Positions 58,224-64,000 of a stretch of DNA of 64,000 nt are shown here, piece by piece (positions within the stretch are counted from its first letter, which is position 1; the number at the start of each line of letters is the position of its first letter). Source of the DNA: Calendula officinalis. Its lineage: Eukaryota > Streptophyta > Magnoliopsida > Asterales > Asteraceae. Position numbers and translations under genes: made by a program. The stretch spans positions 32,809,670 to 32,873,669 of the forward strand of contig OY970825.1 of the NCBI GenBank assembly GCA_963853835.1, written 5' to 3'. The notes under the pieces are model-generated. The model searched no databases and had not been told where the DNA came from. It worked only from the letters and a program-made list of their open reading frames with translations.

Positions 58224-59292
58224 GTTTGGTGTCTATGGATCTTTTGAAATTATAATAAAATTGAATTTTTCATTTTTTGTTTACCTCAATGGGTTTATAA
58301 GGTTTGTTCTTGAATCTAGTTAAATAAAGTCTTCATTGAATGTAAAATACAAAAATAGATAATTCTAATAATAATTGTTGCCTGCCAGCGTTGAGGCGTA
58401 GTTTTACATTACAAATATGCGTTCTTTCATCATGGGATTGAAATTCTCAGGCCAAGTTTATTTTTGTTTTAAATTATTTATCGTTAGATAAAATATTAAA
58501 TGATGTACGTATAAAATTGCTATTTTAATTTGGATGATCTTAATGAAAAAAAATTAAACATCGAGTCATATAATATGTGTCATAAAAAAATGTTCTTTGA
58601 AAAGGAAACGGATTTAATGAAAAGTATGCTTTAAATATATTATTAGTTAACTAAAGAGCTTTTAGAAAAACTAAAGGGATTTATATTTATAATCAATTGA
58701 CCAAAAGGTCTTTGGTTCAAGACTCGTTAAATATTGGAGATAAAAAAAGTGGTGGGGATTATTCCCCCCCAAAAAAAGAGAAAGGTTCGAGGAATGCGTA
58801 TTGTCCGCTTGGATTTCATTGCATGATTCGAACCACTAACTAACTAAATTGCGGTTCAAAAAGAATTATATTTATACTACCAAAAGTTATTCACTCACCA
58901 CAGTCTATATTTAAACAAAAAAATACTGATAAAGTCTGTTTTAAACTTTTAATAAAATAAAATAAAACAAAACAACGCTTCCAAGAGTTAAGAAAATTCT
59001 CTAGTTATCTTTTTGTACTAGTGTCACACGTACATATATAAAGCATCATAACTTTCATTCGAAAAATATTCAAATGAAAATTATAAAAAAAATGAGAAAT
59101 ATAACATGGTCAAACAGGATAAGCATAGAGAATTAGGTGCAAAAGTAAGCTAAAAAAAATAGGAGTACACAATTAGAATAACGAATACATGTTCATCAAA
59201 CGGAAATCATCCTGTAACCAATCTCTAAACTCAAATTTACACGCCGTCAAAAAGAAAAGTGGAAAAACAATGAATGTGAGTCAAGTTATGTA
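58224..59292. other. Intergenic region with a SINE-like stretch and an inverted repeat partner
   Basis: No gene. Near 58695-58735 GGTCTTTGGTTCAAGACTCG resembles a pol III B box. 58735-58862 is the inverted partner of 56110-56235, with a pyrimidine/purine hairpin around CCCCCCC. The rest is AT-rich. Confidence 0.4.
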
Positions 59293-59570
59293 TTAACTTG
59301 CGGAAGTTGAAGCAATGTCTTGGGGTTGAGAACCAACGTATTCTAAGGCTTCAACTATCTCTTTTATAACGGGCCGTTGTTCAGGTCTCTCGGCCACACA
59401 CCTTGCAGTAATAGCGAGCACCTGACTAACCCTTTTTTGCGGGGCCTGTCTCCGGAGCCCCGGGTCCGCCATTTGCGGGTAATACGCTTCGTTTCTGAAT
59501 AACAGGCGGGCCTGCAATTACCAATGCAAAACCCCATTAATTACTACAAATCATATTACCAAACAAAATA

Positions 59571-60020
59571 GGGGTGATTATGGGGCGCTTTTTAACTAAA
59601 AACAAACCCCGAACCAAAAACTTCTGTTTTTAAGAATTACAAACCGTTCGTTTTTGGTTTTTCAGTTTTTTCTTAATAAGTCGGTTCAGTTTCGATTTTA
59701 AGTTACCAACCGGTTAACTTCAAAATTATAACCCGAACTTTAACTCGCTTCCTTCATAAAAAAACAAACAAATACTCCAAATTTACATATTCTTTTTAAG
59801 ACTTAGAATATATAGGAGTTTAACGTATGAAAACGTCCAAATGATTTATTCAAATATTCTTGTTAAGTAGTTAAGCATCAAAAAGATAACAAATATTTTT
59901 ACAAAACTGAAAGATATATATATGGCGGGATGGGGCGATTTGTTTGGTTCGGTTTTTCAAATGGTTCGGTTTTTTCGGTGCGGTTTTTTTTTTTCATTGC
60001 GGTTTTTTTTTCGGTTTCGA
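59571..60020. repeat. hAT-MITE-like sequence in the kinase intron
   Basis: The left end TAGGGGTGATTATGGGGCG matches the TAGGGGTG ends of hAT MITEs, and the right part is rich in GGTTCGGTTTTTTCGG, but no clean right end or duplication is seen. Confidence 0.5.
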
Positions 60021-60150
60021 TTCGGTTCTTACCCATTCAACTAGATTGCGATTACGTCCCGATCTAGCATCGTCAATGACTTTCTGGCCGGTGATAAGCT
60101 CCAATAGGACAACTCCAAAGCTATAAATATCCGATCGCACAGTGAATCTG

Positions 60151-60640
60151 TGCTGAGTTCTGAACAACTCTTCATAAATGTTGATCTTTAGGCTCAAGAA
60201 TAGTTAGTTCTTATCTGGAATAAGCATATACAAATAACAAAATTGCGGAATTAGTTGAACATATATGTATAGCTAAACAAGTTTTCATCATTAAAAGCCT
60301 CAATTCTACATATAAATATATAGAACGGTTCTTCGTTAAACAGGATCAAACGACCTTGAGGCTTAGGTTTTACACACAAAACACGTTAAAACGTGGGTTA
60401 CAAGAACATCTAATTCTATGTCATTAGGTTTCTTTATATACTAGAAAACCTAAGACTTACAAGGAAAAGATAATACTAAATCTTTTAAACAAATAAAGAT
60501 ATACTATATCTTTTACATTTATGATTATCTCCTAAATCTTCATTCAAATTTCGACTTTAATATCTTCAATTTAGGTCCTTGTAGTTTCCAAGTTTTGACA
60601 CATCAAATCTCAAGGAATATCATCTAGAATATTCCTAACA
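60151..60640 (-). repeat. 3' LTR of the element in the kinase
   Basis: 490 bp, paired with 62155-62644. Confidence 0.92.
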
Positions 60641-61284
60641 ATCTTCCCCTATTTGATTTGACAAAACTTATAACTTGTAGAATTAGCTAGGAATCTTCAA
60701 GTCTCTTCCCCTTTTTGACATAATCAAATAAATCTGAGAAACTTGAACTTCCCCTTGAATGATCAACACTTTTTCTTCCCCTAAAAGTGTGCTATCATTC
60801 TTGTGTTCTTCAAGGCTATATCAATTACATTGAAAACCAACTATCTTCTATTTGAAGTTAAAGTAGAAACTCAAACTAAGCATCACATTCCGTCTAAATA
60901 TAGTAATCAACAACATCATATCTTGTATGAGAGACTTTCTTATCTTAGCCTTCAACAGATCTTTTCGTTAAGATTCGGTTGAATTGCAGTTACAACAATA
61001 CATAACATCTTATGTAGTAAGACTTTCCACTTCTTCTTCAAATAAAATATAATCAATTATCTTCTGTAATCAATTGATAAAGATCAAATATGTAACAAAT
61101 AAAACTTTCCTTTATCTTCATCAAGCCTTCAACCTGTGTGTGTGAATAATGTGATTCGTTTCACATTATTATCAGATACGATCAATAAACCGTGCTATGG
61201 AATGAACATGGTGTGTGACATGCTTTCCAAAGTATGATGTATCGTTCAAATAAAGAAATCAAAAAAAATTTCTTCAAAATTTTT

Positions 61285-61640
61285 TTCGGTCAATACTGTT
61301 TAATAATTGATCAGTCAACGCAGCAGTAATAACATGTATATTACTGATCCTTGGTAAAAATTTCGGTTTATTACTGATCAGTAGTGTTTTTCTTCATTTA
61401 CTACTGATCAGTAGTATTTAATATGGATCAGTAGTAAAATCTGCAAAGATCAGTAGTAACCTGTCGGATCAGTAGTACTAATTGAGCATTGGATCAGTAG
61501 TAATCGGGACATACTACTGATCAGTAGTAAAGTTGTTCGAGCAGTAATAAAATCGTATATGGATTGATCAGTAGTAAAAGTTGTTTTACTACTGCCCAGT
61601 AGTAATTTACTACTATCCGGCAGTAGGCAGCAGTAGTAAC
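61285..61640. repeat. Array of GATCAGTAGTA palindromic motifs
   Basis: About a dozen copies of GATCAGTAGTA or its complement TACTACTGATC, several as full palindromes TACTACTGATCAGTAGTA, spaced irregularly by 10-30 bases. Confidence 0.9.
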
Positions 61641-61661
61641 TCAAGTTGAAAATCACTAACA

Positions 61662-62154
61662 TCATCTTCCTTCTTTTCTAACAAACTCAAATGCACTTTT
61701 AACAAGCATAGTATCTGACAGGTGATAGAAGTTTCCTCTTCGTTTTACCTTTAAACATTGGATTTCAATATCTCCACTAGCAGGAAAGCACTGACGATGT
61801 TCTATCATTATTTTCTGTTTGAGATCGGATACAGTGTTGGAATCGGAGACGATCGTAGCTAGATGAGTGTCGAGGCTTGAGTCAATGAAAACGGGGTACT
61901 GATTGGCTTCTCCGTCATCGTTAACAGTCTCCGGCGCCATTTATCAGGGACGGAAATTGAGGTTTTGGGAGTGTAAAGGCGGAACTGTTGTTCGTTTATG
62001 GTGGAATCGGCATGTTTGTAGGGTTTAAGGGGTGCGCACAATTGGGGTTTTGGTTTCCTGCATCGAGCGATGGAGAGATCGAACAATTTATTGGCTTGAT
62101 TCTTCATGTAATCATTGATGCATTCTTGTTTCCTTCCAGATCTGAGCCACCGTG
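61662..62154 (-). pseudogene. Apparent processed host-gene fragment captured by the LTR element
   Basis: An ATG at 61940 opens 92 codons to a stop at 61662. The upstream part (62154-61941) reads like a 5' UTR or leader. The protein (start MAPETVNDDGEANQYPVF) has TVSDLKQKIMIEHRQCFP and LKVKRRGNFYHLSDTMLVKS, a pattern like a ubiquitin-fold or similar N-terminal domain of a conserved plant protein. I cannot name the parent gene. No retroviral motif is present. The frame contains no intron, which fits capture of spliced RNA during reverse transcription. It stops after FVRKEGR, where the repeat array begins, so it is only a fragment. The overlapping frame 62179-61859 is less convincing. Confidence 0.6.
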
Positions 62155-62644
62155 TGCTAAGATCTGAACAACTCTTCATAAATGTTGATCTTTAGGCTCA
62201 AGAATAGTTAGTTCTTATCTGGAATAAGCATATACAAATAACAAAATTGCGGAATTAGTTGAACATATATGTATAGCTAAACAAGTTTTCATCATTAAAA
62301 GCCTCAATTCTACATATAAATATATAGAACGGTTCTTCGTTAAACAGGATCAAACGACCTTGAGACTTAGGTTTTACACACAAAACACGTTAAAACGTGG
62401 GTTACAAGAACATCTAATTCTATGTCATTAAGTTTCTTTATATACTAGAAAACCTAAGACTTACAAGGAAAAAATAGTACTAAATCTTTTAAACAAATAA
62501 AGAAATACTATATCTTTTACATTTATGATTATCTCCTAAATCTTCATTCAAATTTCGACTTTAATATCTTCAATTTAGGTCCTTGTAATTTCCAAGTTTT
62601 GACACATCAAATCTCAAGGAATATCATCTAGAATATTCCTAACA
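62155..62644 (-). repeat. 5' LTR of the element in the kinase
   Basis: 490 bp, starting TGCTAAGATCTGAAC and ending ATTCCTAACA on the plus strand. Confidence 0.92.
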
Positions 62645-63675
62645 ATCTGCCCGTGGTCAAATACTCTGGTGCACAGTATCCGAATGTTCCCATAATTCGG
62701 GTCGACACATGGGAGTCGTCCCCAACGGGCCCAAATTTGGCGAACCCGAAATCAGAGAGTTTTGGGTTATAATCGATATCCAGTAAGATATTTGAACACT
62801 TGAAATCACGGAATATAACAGGAGGAGTTACTATGTTATGCAAATATTCTAACCCTTTTGCAGCACCAATTGCTATTTTCAATCTTGTGGGCCAATCGAG
62901 TCTTCGTCTCTGAGGAGGTAGCTCTGCCATACTTATAATTATAACATCAACAAAATCAACAGGTCAATTCGGGTCAACACATGTGAGGTGGTTTTTACAC
63001 CCTTTTACGTCGTTTCATTTTAATATTTCTATTTTAAGGGTTTTTTTTTTGCCTAAAATAACGATGAACTTTTACATTTATGTTTATTTAGTTATTGTGA
63101 AAAGTTTTGTCCAATTGAATCATTAAATAATGCTTTTGTGTACCATTTGTATTATTAAAACATGTTCTTTACAAAAAAAAGAATTGATAATTCTTATAAA
63201 CAATGTTACATTTATAAATAAAAATGTTAGATTAATATAAGAAAAATAGTTGATTTATCTTATTTAATGATCTAATTGGTGATCAAAACATTGTTCTAAT
63301 TAACCAATTAGACAAAACTTTGCACAATGGCTAAACCATGACAAATGTAAAAGCAGGGAAATTTTAGAAAGAAAAAAAAATCTTTTTTATATAAGAGGGG
63401 TACTTGCATTGACTTTTGGGGTCAAAGTCAAACGAATTAACATGTTTTCATAATAAAAACAAAAAAATTACCGTTTGCATACCGTGTAGATGATAATACA
63501 ATGAGGCTAATGGCATGAACTCATAAACCAAAAGTCTTTGATCATTTCCATCCAAACAATATCCACATAATTTCACCAAATTGGGGTGATGCAGTAAGCT
63601 TAACATCAGTACTTCAGTTAAAAATTCCTCATTTCCTTGAGCACTCTTTTGATTAAGTCGCTTAATTGCCACATG

Positions 63676-64000
63676 CTGCAAAAATAATAAAAAGTTAGCA
63701 TTTAAACAAATATTAAATAATTAAAGGTCAAAACAATTAAAAGGCTAATTCTTAAACTATCCAAAAACATTACAATTATACTGATTTATAAAGGTGGAAA
63801 AATAGGTGGGTAGTACAAGTTGGGTAATGGGTTAAGACTATGCATAATGGGCGACCACTGTTTTAGTGGTCACCCCTGATACATCAGCGCTACATCAGTC
63901 CGATCAAACACATAAAAAATCCCGACCAAACTCACGTAACTAGGCGACCAAACCATTCCCCTTTGAAAATTGACGACCTGTATCGGTCGCCTGGCCGACC
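63676..64000. other. Kinase intron and edge of a MITE-like repeat
   Basis: AT-rich intron up to about 63830. Then GACTATGCATAATGGGCGACC...GGTCGCCTGGCCGACC at the window end looks like part of an inverted-repeat element cut by the edge. Confidence 0.4.

Larger units (their letters stand above)
60151..62644 (-). mobile_element. Short LTR retrotransposon inside the kinase exon, carrying a gene-like fragment
   Basis: Two 490-bp LTRs (60151-60640 and 62155-62644) have minus-strand ends TGTTAGGAAT...CTCAGCA or CTTAGCA. The exact 5-bp duplication ATCTG flanks the element (60146-60150 and 62645-62649). The purine tract AGGGGAAGAT beside the left LTR shows minus orientation. The 1514-bp interior has no gag or pol motif. 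It begins with a gene-like sequence (62154-61662) and continues with GATCAGTAGTA repeats. The LTRs differ at about eight sites by eye. A primer site is not certain; TGGCTCAGATC lies about six bases in. Confidence 0.93.
59293..63675 (-). pseudogene. RLCK-VII / PBS1-like cytoplasmic kinase, disrupted by an LTR retrotransposon
   Basis: Exons read leftwards: 63675-63483, 62924-62645 continued at 60145-60033 across the insertion, and 59511-59293. The first covers HVAIKRL (ATP-binding Lys) to LLVYEFMPLASLYYHLH. The second starts ELPPQRRRLDW and includes VIFRDFKCSNILLD, DFGFAKFGP and GTFGYCAPEYLTTG, then breaks at TTGR; the sequence resumes FTVRSDIYSFGVVLLELITG and NLVEW. The last exon begins ARLLFRNEAYYPQMADPGL and ends QDIASTSAS. 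The P-loop exon lies beyond the right edge. Members phosphorylate partners downstream of immune and growth receptors at the plasma membrane. The 2.5-kb insertion (60151-62644), duplicating ATCTG, interrupts the activation-segment exon, so normal protein is not expected. All other codons are open, so the loss is probably recent or an allele. Confidence 0.9.

Noticed and set aside
61859..62179. 106-codon ORF overlapping the captured fragment
   Set aside because: It begins inside the LTR and overlaps the more plausible 61940 frame; likely leader sequence.

Overview
The window is nuclear DNA of a flowering plant. Genes are split by GT-AG introns, the ribosomal-protein promoter has telo-box and site II motifs, and most of the sequence is plant transposable elements. 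The chalcone isomerase and the style of the elements suggest a eudicot, perhaps an asterid near the Asteraceae; that placement is an inference.

Six host genes can be read. From left to right they are: the 5' part of a monoacylglycerol-lipase-like alpha/beta hydrolase (minus strand, runs off the left edge); 60S ribosomal protein L35, complete in four exons; a type I chalcone isomerase, complete in four exons; a single-exon CrRLK1L malectin-like receptor kinase; a two-exon plant protein with an RRM-like C-terminus; and an RLCK-VII/PBS1-like kinase (minus strand, 5' end beyond the right edge) whose kinase exon is broken by an LTR retrotransposon. They look like unrelated single-copy genes; I see no cluster or pathway linking them.

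Most of the rest is layered transposon sequence. 3722-7032 is a hAT element with an 8-bp target duplication. 8328-12202 is a small non-autonomous LTR element that holds a 2.3-kb gypsy solo LTR and, in one of its own LTRs, a Mutator-type MITE. 17672-33435 is a decayed Ty1/copia element split by a very young Ty3/gypsy chromovirus in the opposite direction, with an extra truncated copy of the gypsy leader. 36637-43555 is a large LTR element without reverse transcriptase. 60151-62644 is a short LTR element inside the kinase exon that seems to carry a processed host-gene fragment. About a dozen MITEs of Stowaway, PIF/Harbinger, hAT and Mutator type fill introns and gaps, many with exact target-site duplications.

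I found no bacterial-type system, CRISPR array, tRNA or rRNA gene. The unusual points are the nested histories, the disrupted kinase, the gene-fragment-carrying LTR element, and a chalcone isomerase with methionine at a substrate-binding asparagine position.
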